Assembly: GCA_938014245.1 (NCBI GenBank)
Contig: CALLSD010000005.1
Span: forward strand, 1-64,000
From: an uncultured Actinomyces sp.
Lineage (GTDB): Bacteria; Actinomycetota; Actinomycetes; Actinomycetales; Actinomycetaceae
Length of the DNA: 64,000 nucleotides
Reading direction: 5' to 3'
Each line of letters opens with the position of its first letter. Position 1 is the first letter of the stretch. This document shows positions 1 to 8,428 of the stretch, in pieces. A program made the position numbers and the translations under genes. The notes under the pieces are model-generated. The model worked only from the letters and a program-made list of their open reading frames with translations. It was not told the DNA's origin and searched no databases.

Positions 1-70
<70 letters not shown>

Positions 71-289
71 CATTGTTCGGCCACCGGTCTGGCGTCCGAG
101 GACGAAGAGAATATTAGGCAGAAGCGTGCCGTTAAAGCAAAAAGAATGACAGTGATGACCGTCACACACGGACTTTTCGTTGAAATGGTGCATGTTTTTG
201 TCATTGTCTCTCACGCAAGCATCAGGCGCTTTTCATTGATCGCGCATAGGCTTGATTGAGATGATGATGAGTGACTTAAGGATGGTTTG

Positions 290-2098
290 ATGATTTTTCC
301 TCTAGACGATTCCTCTCCTTCGCCTTCCCCCTCGGGGATTACCCAGGCAGCAGTCGACAATGCACTCAATGTCGCATCGCTTGTTTTTGCTACTCTTGTT
401 GGTGCTGCCATCGGCTTTTTCGTCGCTCTCGTAATCGCCATCATCGTGCGACCGATTGCCCGCCGCTCGCGCTACTTTGCCGCCATCGTTAAACGAGTTC
501 GCACCTCCTTCTATCTGACAGCTCTGTCATGGGGCGCATGGATCGGCCTGCAGGTGATGCTCGTCAATACGACTCTCTCTGATTGGTCGAACGGTGGATT
601 AGTTGGTTTCGCCTCGCATGTCCTGCTCATCGTTTCCATTCTCACGACGACTTGGATGATCTATAACTGCGCCTGGATCTTCGAAGATGCTACGCAAATC
701 CGTCAGGCACGTGACGGCGGTGTCTCCCGTAAATTCGAAACCCAAGCGCAAATCATTCGTCGCTTACTCCAAGTCCTCATCATCATCGTCGGAGTCTGCT
801 TCGCTCTCTTCACTTTCGATGCCGCCCGCCAAGCGATGACGACCGTTCTGGCCTCTGCCGGTCTCATCTCCGTCATCGCCGGTCTTGCCGCGCAACAAAC
901 CTTGGGCAATGTCTTTGCAGGAATCCAGCTCGCATTCACTGATGCGATCCGTGTGGGTGATGTCGTGGTCGCTGGGGGAACGAATGCTCCCTCCGGAAAA
1001 GTCGAAGAAATTACCCTCTCGTACATCGTTGTTCGCCTCGCTGATGAACGTCGACTTATTGTCCCCTCTACCTATTTCACCTCAAACACTTTCGAAAATT
1101 GGACGCGTCGAGCCGCCAAACAGCTCGGCTCTGTCGAGCTCAAATTGGATTGGGCCGCTCCCATGACCCTGATCCGAAACCAGGTGCAAAAACTTCTCTT
1201 GGCAACGGACTTGTGGGACGGGCGCTCGTGGGCCGTCCAAGTCGCCGACTCGGATGCAACGACCATCACGGTTCGCATCGTCGTTTCCGCAAAGGATTCT
1301 GGGACACTGTGGGACCTGCGCTGCTACCTGCGCGAAAACATGATCCGCTGGATTGCTGAGCAAGAACCTGCAGTACGTCCATTGACCCGCATTCAGCCCC
1401 TCGATATTCAAAGCATCCAGCACGATACTTCTCGCGAGGCCATCGCCCGCCTCGCAAAGGAACTGTCGGGTATCGCGGTTGATACGACCGGTGCCCCTGA
1501 TGCGCACACCACACACTCACCTGACTCTCCAGTTTCCACTTCGCCCACGGCCTCGACAGGGGAGGGGGAAGATGCCGTGCACGAGGTGCGCTTGCTTGCC
1601 GCGCGACAAAAGGCAAAGCGAGCGCGCAGGCGCGCAATGGCGCAACGTCAACGCGAATTGGCGGACACGGGAAGTATCCGAAGCGTTGCCCCCAGCCCCG
1701 CCGAAGAACAAACTCAAGTCTTCACGCAGACCATGCTCCACTCTCTCGTTGCCGAGCAACTGGCACAGAAGGTCGCAGAGGCCAACGCGCGCCTCGGCAA
1801 GCTTCACCCCGCGCCGCAGGAAACCGCGGTGCTTCCCGCCGCCTCGGCACCTTCTCGACCCCAGGAAACGGGTGCTCACCCCGAGGAAACAGTGATCCGC
1901 GGGGAACGTCTCTTTTCGGGATCTCCCGAGGCCGATGAACGCAACGAAATCTACGCCGGACCGGGTGAAGATGTCCTCGCTGAACGCGAGGCGGCAGCAA
2001 AGCGCCACCAAGAAGAAGCGGCGCGTAAAGACGGTGGCCCGCGCATTCCCCAAGATGCGACCCGCCCCCTTCCGGAGCCTCGAAGCGAGAGGAATTGA
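290..2098 (+). CDS. MscS-family mechanosensitive ion channel
   Basis: Membrane channel of about 602 residues that probably opens under hypo-osmotic tension to release solutes. Hydrophobic segments lie near residues 28-53, 70-90, 105-127 and 158-178. They are followed by the Ala/Gly-rich MscS pore helix (GLAAQQTLGNVFAG) and the typical FTDAIRVGDVV start of the cytoplasmic beta domain. From about residue 400 the protein is a long charged, Pro/Glu/Arg-rich tail of low complexity, much longer than in a minimal MscS and presumably disordered. The ATG at 290 is preferred because AAGGATGG lies 5-12 bases upstream; an in-frame TTG at 287 sits too close to it. msrB follows after 2 bases, so the two are probably co-transcribed. 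The family is clear; ion selectivity cannot be told. Confidence 0.88.
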   Translation: MIFPLDDSSPSPSPSGITQAAVDNALNVASLVFATLVGAAIGFFVALVIAIIVRPIARRSRYFAAIVKRVRTSFYLTALSWGAWIGLQVMLVNTTLSDWSNGGLVGFASHVLLIVSILTTTWMIYNCAWIFEDATQIRQARDGGVSRKFETQAQIIRRLLQVLIIIVGVCFALFTFDAARQAMTTVLASAGLISVIAGLAAQQTLGNVFAGIQLAFTDAIRVGDVVVAGGTNAPSGKVEEITLSYIVVRLADERRLIVPSTYFTSNTFENWTRRAAKQLGSVELKLDWAAPMTLIRNQVQKLLLATDLWDGRSWAVQVADSDATTITVRIVVSAKDSGTLWDLRCYLRENMIRWIAEQEPAVRPLTRIQPLDIQSIQHDTSREAIARLAKELSGIAVDTTGAPDAHTTHSPDSPVSTSPTASTGEGEDAVHEVRLLAARQKAKRARRRAMAQRQRELADTGSIRSVAPSPAEEQTQVFTQTMLHSLVAEQLAQKVAEANARLGKLHPAPQETAVLPAASAPSRPQETGAHPEETVIRGERLFSGSPEADERNEIYAGPGEDVLAEREAAAKRHQEEAARKDGGPRIPQDATRPLPEPRSERN

Positions 2099-2100
2099 TC

Positions 2101-2568
2101 ATGAAAATTATTCGCACCCGCGATCGCGCAACGAAACTCGAACACCTCGCCCGCAGTGAGCAAAGTGCCCCAAGTGTGCATTTAAGCGAAGAGGAATGGC
2201 GTGAGCGTTTAAGTCCCCAGCAGTTCCTTGTCTTGCGTCAGGCTGGAACCGAAGCGCCTTTCACCGGTGAGCTATTGGAGGAACGGCGGGAAGGAACCTA
2301 CGTGTGTGCCGCATGCGGGGCGCAGCTCTTCCCCTCGACAACCAAGTTCGATTCGCACTGCGGATGGCCAAGTTTCTATGAGTCTCTTCCCGGAGCCGTC
2401 AACTACTTCGAGGATATTTCCCATGGAATGAGGCGCATTGAAGTGCGTTGTGCAACCTGCGATTCGCATCTCGGCCACATTTTTGACGACGCACCAGATC
2501 AGCCCACTGGAAATCGCTTTTGTATGAACTCGTTGAGTCTTCATTTTGTACCTGCCGCTATGGCATAG
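2101..2568 (+). CDS. msrB: Peptide methionine-(R)-S-oxide reductase MsrB
   Basis: Cytosolic enzyme that reduces methionine-R-sulfoxide in proteins, using thioredoxin as the usual reductant. About 155 residues, normal for a single-domain MsrB. The zinc site is visible as two CxxC pairs (CAAC and CATC) and the catalytic cysteine sits in the conserved RFCMNSLSL segment near the C-terminus. HCGWPSF and the SHLGH motif are also typical. The ATG at 2101 is preceded by GAGAGGAA; an upstream in-frame TTG at 2095 overlaps the end of the channel gene and is less likely. Pairing an osmotic channel with an oxidative-repair enzyme suggests a general stress operon, which is inference. Confidence 0.95.
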   Translation: MKIIRTRDRATKLEHLARSEQSAPSVHLSEEEWRERLSPQQFLVLRQAGTEAPFTGELLEERREGTYVCAACGAQLFPSTTKFDSHCGWPSFYESLPGAVNYFEDISHGMRRIEVRCATCDSHLGHIFDDAPDQPTGNRFCMNSLSLHFVPAAMA

Positions 2569-2575
2569 TGGGTAG

Positions 2576-3493
2576 GTGCTCTCCCATCTTCGTGCACTCC
2601 TCACACATGTTTCTGCGCCCGTTCTGATCATCGGCGCAGCGCTCAGTGCGTACAGTGGTGCCGCGTTTGCAGTCACGATTTTTTCCGCGCTTGAGCCGGG
2701 TGTTATCGCGTGGCTGCGCGTCTTCATTGCGGGCATATTTCTATGCGCGCTGAGGCGTCCGTGGAGGGCCGGGCTGACCTGGAGAGATCTTCTTGAATCG
2801 GCACTCTTTGGCTTGTCCCTGCTGGCAATGAATGTCGCCTTCTATGAGTCAATTGATTACTTGCCGATGGGGGCAGCGGTGTCAATGGAGTTCATTGGCC
2901 CCGTTGTTGTTGCCGTTGTCCGAGGCCGAGGAATCGGCCCAAGAATTGCCGCAGTTCTGGCGATGGCTGGGGTTATTGCCATTGGCGGTTTGGGCCTTGA
3001 CCTGTCCGATGCGCGCACCTTCACTGGCATGAAATGGGCCGCGTTCACCGCAGCCGCCTGGGCGATTTACATTCTCCTTGGCCAGCGCGTTGCTTCGAAG
3101 CGATCGGGAGTCACGAACCTTGCTGTGGGCTGTGCGCTGAGCGGGCTGATCGTTGCGCCTTTTGTTCTCCACCAAGCTTCTCCCGCGATCACTCAACCTC
3201 GCATCCTGGGAATCGTCATTGTTGTGGCAGTCTTGTCAACGATTGTTCCCTGCTCTTTCGAGGCTATTGCGATGCACCGCGTCTCGGCGGCGGATTTCTC
3301 ACTCTTCACCGCGCTTTCTCCCGCTTCCTCGCTTCTTGTTGGAATCATCATTCTTCGCCAGATTCCGACCCTATGGCAGATGATTGGTCTTCTCTTGATC
3401 TCCTTCGCGGTTGCGATCGCATCCCGACATGGCACCAAGGATCACGTTGTTCTCGCCGAAGAAGTGCATGAAATGGTTGAATTGGCCTCGTGA
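2576..3493 (+). CDS. EamA/RhtA-type transporter, first of a tandem pair
   Basis: Inner-membrane protein of 305 residues with about ten hydrophobic helices arranged as two EamA repeats. It fits the drug/metabolite transporter superfamily and most resembles RhtA-type amino-acid exporters (internal motifs such as GAAVSMEFIGPV and GGLGLDLS). The GTG start at 2576 is only seven bases after msrB and has a poor ribosome site (GGTAGG abuts it), so translation may be coupled. Its end overlaps the start of the next gene by four bases. The next gene is a close paralogue with the same motifs in the same places. Substrate unknown; homoserine/threonine-like export is a family-based guess. Confidence 0.85.
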   Translation: MLSHLRALLTHVSAPVLIIGAALSAYSGAAFAVTIFSALEPGVIAWLRVFIAGIFLCALRRPWRAGLTWRDLLESALFGLSLLAMNVAFYESIDYLPMGAAVSMEFIGPVVVAVVRGRGIGPRIAAVLAMAGVIAIGGLGLDLSDARTFTGMKWAAFTAAAWAIYILLGQRVASKRSGVTNLAVGCALSGLIVAPFVLHQASPAITQPRILGIVIVVAVLSTIVPCSFEAIAMHRVSAADFSLFTALSPASSLLVGIIILRQIPTLWQMIGLLLISFAVAIASRHGTKDHVVLAEEVHEMVELAS

Positions 3494-4428
3494 CGAATCG
3501 AGCTCCCGTATCCCTGATCAACCGTGTTCCTGCCCAAATTCTGATCGTCGCCTCGGCGCTTATTCAATACAGCGGCGCCGCAGTTGCAGTCTTCGCTTTC
3601 TCGGTCGTCGAGCCGGCCTCGGTCGCCTGGTGGAGGGGATTCGTTGGCGGTTTGGTTCTGTGTGCGTGGGTGCGTCCGTGGCGAGGCCTTGATCGAGCGA
3701 CCCTGAAGGGCGCTCTCTTCTTCGGCATTGCCCTGGTCTGCATGAACGCTTGCTTTTACGAGGCAATTTCCCGCATTCCCCTGGGGGCTGCGGTTTCGCT
3801 TGAGTTCCTTGGTCCTGTGACGGTTGCTGTTGTACGAGGTCGTGGCTGGGCGCCAAGAATCGCTGCCTTCTTTGCCTTGGCCGGGGTGTGTGCGATCGGC
3901 GGACTTGGGTTGGATTTGAGTGCTCCGAGAACCTTGGCTGGGGTTGTATGGATTCTGGCGGCCGGCGCATCGTGGGCAACTTACATCGTGTTGGGGCAGA
4001 AAGCAGCCTCGTCGAGCTCTGCGATGGTCAACTTGTCGCTGGGGTGTGCTTTCAGTGCGTTGATCTCTGCACCGATCCTTGGGCCCGGTGCGATGGCTGC
4101 TTTCAGCGATCGCAGGGTTCTGATTGCGGTGGTTGCTTTGGCCTTCTTGTCGACAGTTTTTCCCTATACGCTCGAGGCGATGGCAATGAAGCGGGTCTCT
4201 GCTGTGACTTTCGCTTTGTTTACCGCGCTTCTTCCCGCAACTTCTGCGCTGATCGGTGCGCTGCTTTTGCGCCAGATTCCTAGCCTCTGGCAGCTGGTGG
4301 GACTGGTGTGCATTTCGATTGCTGTGGGAATTGCGTCCTTGGCAGGACGTGCACATCCAGATGTCAATGCGAAAGATGCAGCCGTGGAATCTGTCGGTGT
4401 CCGGGGCACAGAAGAAGCAGAAAGCTAG
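3490..4428 (+). CDS. EamA/RhtA-type transporter, second of a tandem pair
   Basis: Inner-membrane transporter of 312 residues with about ten hydrophobic segments, paralogous to the gene immediately upstream. Shared signatures include SALIQYSGAAVAVFAFS near the start, GAAVSLEFLGPV and GGLGLDLSAPRTLAG in the middle, and LLRQIPSLWQL near the end. The GTG start overlaps the upstream TGA as GTGA, so the pair is translationally coupled and may act together or as a heterodimer (inference). The C-terminal 25 residues are hydrophilic. The gene ends 15 bases before a tRNA-Lys on the other strand. Confidence 0.85.
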   Translation: MTNRAPVSLINRVPAQILIVASALIQYSGAAVAVFAFSVVEPASVAWWRGFVGGLVLCAWVRPWRGLDRATLKGALFFGIALVCMNACFYEAISRIPLGAAVSLEFLGPVTVAVVRGRGWAPRIAAFFALAGVCAIGGLGLDLSAPRTLAGVVWILAAGASWATYIVLGQKAASSSSAMVNLSLGCAFSALISAPILGPGAMAAFSDRRVLIAVVALAFLSTVFPYTLEAMAMKRVSAVTFALFTALLPATSALIGALLLRQIPSLWQLVGLVCISIAVGIASLAGRAHPDVNAKDAAVESVGVRGTEEAES

Positions 4429-4443
4429 AAAACGTAGAAGAAG

Positions 4444-4515
4444 TAGGCCCAGGGGGACTCGAACCCCCAACCCACGGATTAAAAGTCCGCTGCTCTACCA
4501 TTGAGCTATAGGCCC
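4444..4515 (-). tRNA. tRNA-Lys (TTT)
   Basis: On the minus strand it begins GGGCCTATAGCTCAATGG. The anticodon loop CTTTTAA gives anticodon TTT (Lys) and the T-loop is TTCGAGT. The acceptor stem GGGCCTA/TGGGCCT closes with two G-U pairs. CCA is not encoded. It is convergent with the EamA pair. Confidence 0.93.
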
Positions 4516-4581
4516 GCGGGATTTCCCGCTATGTGGCCGGAAAACCGAACCAACCCCACCATCTTAATGGCAGGAGAGCAA

Positions 4582-5220
4582 ATGGGCGAAACGCAACGCA
4601 TCCCCAGGCGTCCCGCGATCTTGGACTATGCGCAGACTGAAGCAATTGTTGGCGCTCAGGATGTGGCGGATTCCTCGGTTCTTGCGCACTCGACAGCCTG
4701 GGCGTTGCTTGGGGTCGGTGATGAAGACTTCGACGCTCATGCGCTTGCGCGTTTGAAGGAGCTTGTCTCCACGGGTGGGATCCCTCTGGTTGCTGAGCTA
4801 TGGGCCTCGAGTCCAGATTTCACTCTTCCCGGTGCATTGTGGCGGGTTTATTTGTTCCGCGAGTGGTACCACCGTGACCCTTTGATCGTGGCAGAGCTGT
4901 ATCTTCTGGGACTTGGTGCCGAACGCGTTCCAGGGCTTGAGCGTCCCTTGAATGATGCGCCGCTCGATGAGGTGATCGCACAAGCTGATGCGCTGCTGTT
5001 GGGAGAGCGCACAGATGATGATCTTGAGGAGATCTTCACTGCCATCGCTCGTGCAATGCGGATTATTGGCGCTGGAGATCCTCGGGTTGGTCAGCAGTGG
5101 ATTGATGATCCGCACGATGCCTTGGCCTACGGGGTGACCACGCGTGCTCGTGCGCTGGTCATGACCGCGCAGGAATTAGAGCGAGCCGCTTCCCGTGCTC
5201 GCGTCGGCGATTTGGACTGA
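4582..5220 (+). CDS. Conserved hypothetical protein
   Basis: Soluble protein of 212 residues, acidic and mostly helical by composition, with no signal peptide or membrane segment. I do not recognise a catalytic motif. The ATG at 4582 is chosen because AGGAGA ends five bases upstream; earlier in-frame starts run back into the tRNA-Lys gene. Near residues 65-110 it has alternating hydrophobic and aromatic stretches (LWRVYLFREWYHRDP), and the rest is rich in Asp, Glu, Ala and Leu. It stands alone between the tRNA and the sugar-transport operon. Function unknown. Confidence 0.75.
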   Translation: MGETQRIPRRPAILDYAQTEAIVGAQDVADSSVLAHSTAWALLGVGDEDFDAHALARLKELVSTGGIPLVAELWASSPDFTLPGALWRVYLFREWYHRDPLIVAELYLLGLGAERVPGLERPLNDAPLDEVIAQADALLLGERTDDDLEEIFTAIARAMRIIGAGDPRVGQQWIDDPHDALAYGVTTRARALVMTAQELERAASRARVGDLD

Positions 5221-5255
5221 GCCCTTTATTTAGTATCGCAAAGTTACAAAAGGTA

Positions 5256-5284
5256 TTGGCATCGTCTGAGCTGGCTGCTAGTAT
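5256..5284 (+). promoter_or_regulatory. Sigma70-type promoter of the sugar ABC/sulfatase operon
   Basis: TTGGCA (5256-5261) and TAGTAT (5279-5284) are separated by exactly 17 bases, 66 bases before the binding-protein start. No regulator gene is adjacent, so control must come from elsewhere. Confidence 0.6.
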
Positions 5285-5350
5285 GACGCAGGTAACAGCG
5301 ACGGGGTGTGTGAATTTCTCAAAGTCGAGTTGTTCTCACAAGGAGTACCC

Positions 5351-6625
5351 ATGTCTACTCGTAGACGCTTTGGAACCGCCTTTATCGCAGGTATTGCAGC
5401 ACTTTCGCTGCTCACTTCGTGTTCAGGAGGTGCCTCAAAATCCTCTTCAGGAAGCGAGGAAAAACTCACCTTCATGATGCTCGGAGCATCACAGAAATCA
5501 ATCGAGCACATCGAGAAGAATGTCCTACCGGAATTCAAGAAGAAGACCGGCGTCACCGTCACTTTGCAGACCTCAGACTGGGGGAGTGCCTTCCAAAAGT
5601 ACACGACCGCAGCTGCATCGAAGCAGATGGCGGATGTCGTTTCTCTCGGCGCGATCTGGACCGCCCCGCTCGCTGACAAGGGAGCCCTTCTTGATCTTGG
5701 CCCGTACATGGACAAGTGGGCAGACAAAGACAAGATTTTCCCGGAGCTACTCAAAGACGGGCAGTGGGACGGTAAGCAGTACTCGATTCCCTACGGCTTC
5801 GATCTTCGCGTTCCGGTCTACCGCAAGGACCTCCTCGAAAAAGCCGGTGTTGATACAACGAAACTGCCGACAACGTGGGAGGAATTCCACCAAGTCGCAC
5901 TCAAGGTGCGTGACGCCGGGATTTGCGAATCTCCGATTTTCTGGGGCACCGACAAGTCCATCGGCCTCCAGCAAGGATTCGCTCAGCTGATGATGCAAAA
6001 CGAAGCCAAGTACTGGAAAGAGGATGGGACCTCGAACTTCTCTTCCCCGCAAGCTCGTGAAGCCTTGGACTTCTTGGTGACAAGCTTCAAGGAAGGAACT
6101 GCTGACTACCACCTGGTCTACTCCGGTAGTGGGGCGCGTCCTCTGGTTTCAGGTCAGTCGGCAATGGGCTTGGGATCGCGAAACGACTACTACAACGCTG
6201 AGAGCACGAACCCTGAGGTTGCCAAGCAACTCCTCATTGGCCCCGCGCTGGTTGGTCCTTCGGCATCGAAGGGCGCTGCTGGAGCGTGGATCAACAAGCT
6301 CGCTATTGCAAAGAACTCCAAGAACCCCGATAAGGCATTCGAGTTCATCTCCTTCCTTATGGAAAAGGACAACCTGAGCGCTTTTGATGAGAGCTATGGT
6401 GTTCTGCCTGTTCGTACCGATCTGGCTGAGGCCTCGTGGCTTGGTGAAACGGGACTTCAACTCATGGCACTGGCAAAAGACGCTCAATCTCAACCCCCGC
6501 ACCCGGGCATGATGCAATTTGGTGGAGACATCAACAAGCTGCTTGATCCGGCAGTCCGTGGATCAGTGGGAGTGGATGAGACTCTTGCAGCAATAGACCA
6601 GAAACTCAACGCCTTCGGGCACTGA
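5351..6625 (+). CDS. Extracellular sugar-binding lipoprotein of an ABC transporter
   Basis: Substrate-binding component of about 424 residues that should sit on the outer face of the membrane and deliver an oligosaccharide or glycoside to the permeases encoded next. The N-terminus has a twin-charged start (RRR), a hydrophobic core and the lipobox LLTSC with the lipid-bearing cysteine at residue 24. The body has the MalE/UgpB-like layout, with KLTFMMLGAS at the first strand and PDKAFEFISFL towards the C-terminus. ATG 5351 is chosen because AGGAG precedes it by five bases; an in-frame GTG at 5306 would put 15 residues before the signal peptide. First gene of a four-gene operon with two permeases and a sulfatase. 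Substrate unknown. Confidence 0.9.
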   Translation: MSTRRRFGTAFIAGIAALSLLTSCSGGASKSSSGSEEKLTFMMLGASQKSIEHIEKNVLPEFKKKTGVTVTLQTSDWGSAFQKYTTAAASKQMADVVSLGAIWTAPLADKGALLDLGPYMDKWADKDKIFPELLKDGQWDGKQYSIPYGFDLRVPVYRKDLLEKAGVDTTKLPTTWEEFHQVALKVRDAGICESPIFWGTDKSIGLQQGFAQLMMQNEAKYWKEDGTSNFSSPQAREALDFLVTSFKEGTADYHLVYSGSGARPLVSGQSAMGLGSRNDYYNAESTNPEVAKQLLIGPALVGPSASKGAAGAWINKLAIAKNSKNPDKAFEFISFLMEKDNLSAFDESYGVLPVRTDLAEASWLGETGLQLMALAKDAQSQPPHPGMMQFGGDINKLLDPAVRGSVGVDETLAAIDQKLNAFGH

Positions 6626-6626
6626 T

Positions 6627-7577
6627 ATGTCTCGTCAATTGAATACAGCCCGTTGCTCGTCGGCGCTGGAACGCCAGCGCCGACGAGCCGGCCTGTCACT
6701 GATTGCCCCGGGAGGGGTTGCAGTTATTCTCTTCACCCTCCTGCCTCTGGCGCTTGCAGCAGTGTTCTCCTTTACCAAGTACGACCTGATTAACGCCCCA
6801 GAGTGGGTTGGTTTCGAGAACTACATCGGTCTCTTCTCCGATCAGGTCTTCCTGCAAGCAATCGGGAATACCCTGTACTTCGCTTTCGGGCAGGTTGCTA
6901 TCGGCGTCGTAGTCGCCTTCATGATTGCCATGCTCTTCAGTCAAAAGCTGCATGGGAACTCGGTGATGAGAACGATCGTTTATATGCCGCAAGCGATGTC
7001 CTACGTCATTGTCGCTCTGTTCTGGTCTTTCTTCTTTGATCCATTTTCAGGACCAATCAATGAGTTTCTCCAAAACCTGGGAATGCCAAAGGTCTACTTC
7101 CTCACTGAGGCATCTACGGCAATGCCCTCAATTTTGCTCGTGTCCTTGTGGCGCAACATGGGCTACTACATGGTCATCTTGCTGGCCGGAATCCAAGCGA
7201 TACCGCCCCAGCTCATTGAAGCCGCTCAAATTGATGGAGCTGGTGCCTTTCGTCGCCTGATTTACGTTGTGATACCGCAGCTGAAGAACACTTTGTTCTT
7301 TGTGGCAATCACCTGGTTAATGGGTGGTTTCCAAATGTTTACTCAGGCCTACGTCATGACACAAGGTGGTCCTGAAAACTCCACGCGAACCATCGTCTAC
7401 GAGCTTTATGAATCAGCATTTACCTACCTCGACATTGGTCGAGCATGCGCCATTGCTGTCCTGCTCTTCTCGACGGTGATTGTCGTTGGTCTGCCCGTTC
7501 GCTTGTTCCAAAACCGGGCAGCACGTCGTAGTGCTACCCCGGAGCGCACGCTTGAGCACTCTGGAGGGACACGATGA
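6627..7577 (+). CDS. Sugar ABC transporter permease, MalF/UgpA-like
   Basis: Membrane subunit of 316 residues with six hydrophobic helices; the first lies near residues 24-50 after a basic N-terminus. The permease signature loop that docks with the ATPase is recognisable (LIEAAQIDGAGAFRRL...IPQLKNTLFF). It starts one base after the stop of the binding-protein gene and overlaps the next permease by four bases, so all are co-translated. No ATPase gene is in the operon. In actinobacteria such importers commonly share a distant multi-use ATPase of the MsiK type, which is the likely arrangement here (inference from family knowledge). Confidence 0.9.
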   Translation: MSRQLNTARCSSALERQRRRAGLSLIAPGGVAVILFTLLPLALAAVFSFTKYDLINAPEWVGFENYIGLFSDQVFLQAIGNTLYFAFGQVAIGVVVAFMIAMLFSQKLHGNSVMRTIVYMPQAMSYVIVALFWSFFFDPFSGPINEFLQNLGMPKVYFLTEASTAMPSILLVSLWRNMGYYMVILLAGIQAIPPQLIEAAQIDGAGAFRRLIYVVIPQLKNTLFFVAITWLMGGFQMFTQAYVMTQGGPENSTRTIVYELYESAFTYLDIGRACAIAVLLFSTVIVVGLPVRLFQNRAARRSATPERTLEHSGGTR

Positions 7578-8428
7578 GAAAAATTCTTCGATCTGGCATC
7601 TTCCATACCCTTGCCCTGATCATCACAGCTCTATACGTTGTCCCTTTGGCATCGATTTTCTTGGTTGCCTTAGCCCCGGCAGATCGTGAATTACAGTTCG
7701 GTATCCCCGATGAATTCGCTTGGTCAAACTTCGCTGAAGCCATGCGCGCAGAGAACTTCCCGCTCTTCTTCGCGAACTCGCTAGTCGTGTCCTTGGCCTC
7801 GACGGCACTTCAGGTCCTTTTGTGCGCGATGGCCGGCTATGCGCTTGCAAAGATGCCGATCCCGGGCAAGAAGACCATCATGCTCGTCCTCATTGCGCTC
7901 ATCATCGTTCCGCCGGAAGTCATGATGGTCCCTCTCTTCGTTATCGTCACGCACGTGCCCTTCGCGGGAGGTAATGACCTGTGGGGAAATGGCGGCTCCG
8001 GACTACTCGATACCTACGCGGCCTTGGTTGTCCCGCACGTGATTTCCGCACTGTGTATTTTCTTGATGCGCCAGTTCTACCTGGATCTTCCAGATGAACT
8101 GGGTGAATCTGCGCGAGTCGATGGTGCAAGTGAAGGACGTATTTTCTGGCAGATCTACACACCCCTCGCGCTTCCAGCGGTTGCGGTCGTTTCGGTTCTT
8201 GCTTTCCAAGGGGCATGGAATGACTTCTTGTGGCCGCTGGTATCCGTGAAATCAAACGATATGCGTACGCTCCAATTAGGACTCGCCGTCTTCTATCAAG
8301 AAAACTCAACCCAGTGGAGCCTTCTCATGGCAGCGGTCATTCTCATGACCTTGCCAATCGTCGTGATATTCCTCTTCGGTCAGCGCTACTTCACCGCCGG
8401 GGTCTCTGCTGGAGGCGTTAAGGAATGA
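7574..8428 (+). CDS. Sugar ABC transporter permease, MalG/UgpE-like
   Basis: Second membrane subunit of 284 residues with six predicted helices. The conserved coupling loop reads LGESARVDGASEGRIFW, the usual EAA-type motif of MalG-like permeases. The start overlaps the upstream gene as ATGA and is preceded by GGAGGGAC; the end overlaps the sulfatase start the same way. The tight coupling puts this permease, its partner, the binding protein and the sulfatase into one transcription and translation unit. Confidence 0.9.
   Translation: MRKILRSGIFHTLALIITALYVVPLASIFLVALAPADRELQFGIPDEFAWSNFAEAMRAENFPLFFANSLVVSLASTALQVLLCAMAGYALAKMPIPGKKTIMLVLIALIIVPPEVMMVPLFVIVTHVPFAGGNDLWGNGGSGLLDTYAALVVPHVISALCIFLMRQFYLDLPDELGESARVDGASEGRIFWQIYTPLALPAVAVVSVLAFQGAWNDFLWPLVSVKSNDMRTLQLGLAVFYQENSTQWSLLMAAVILMTLPIVVIFLFGQRYFTAGVSAGGVKE

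Noticed and set aside
3442..4470. 342-codon frame opposite the second EamA gene
   Set aside because: Arg/Gln/Ser/His-rich antisense translation; the plus-strand transporter is certain.
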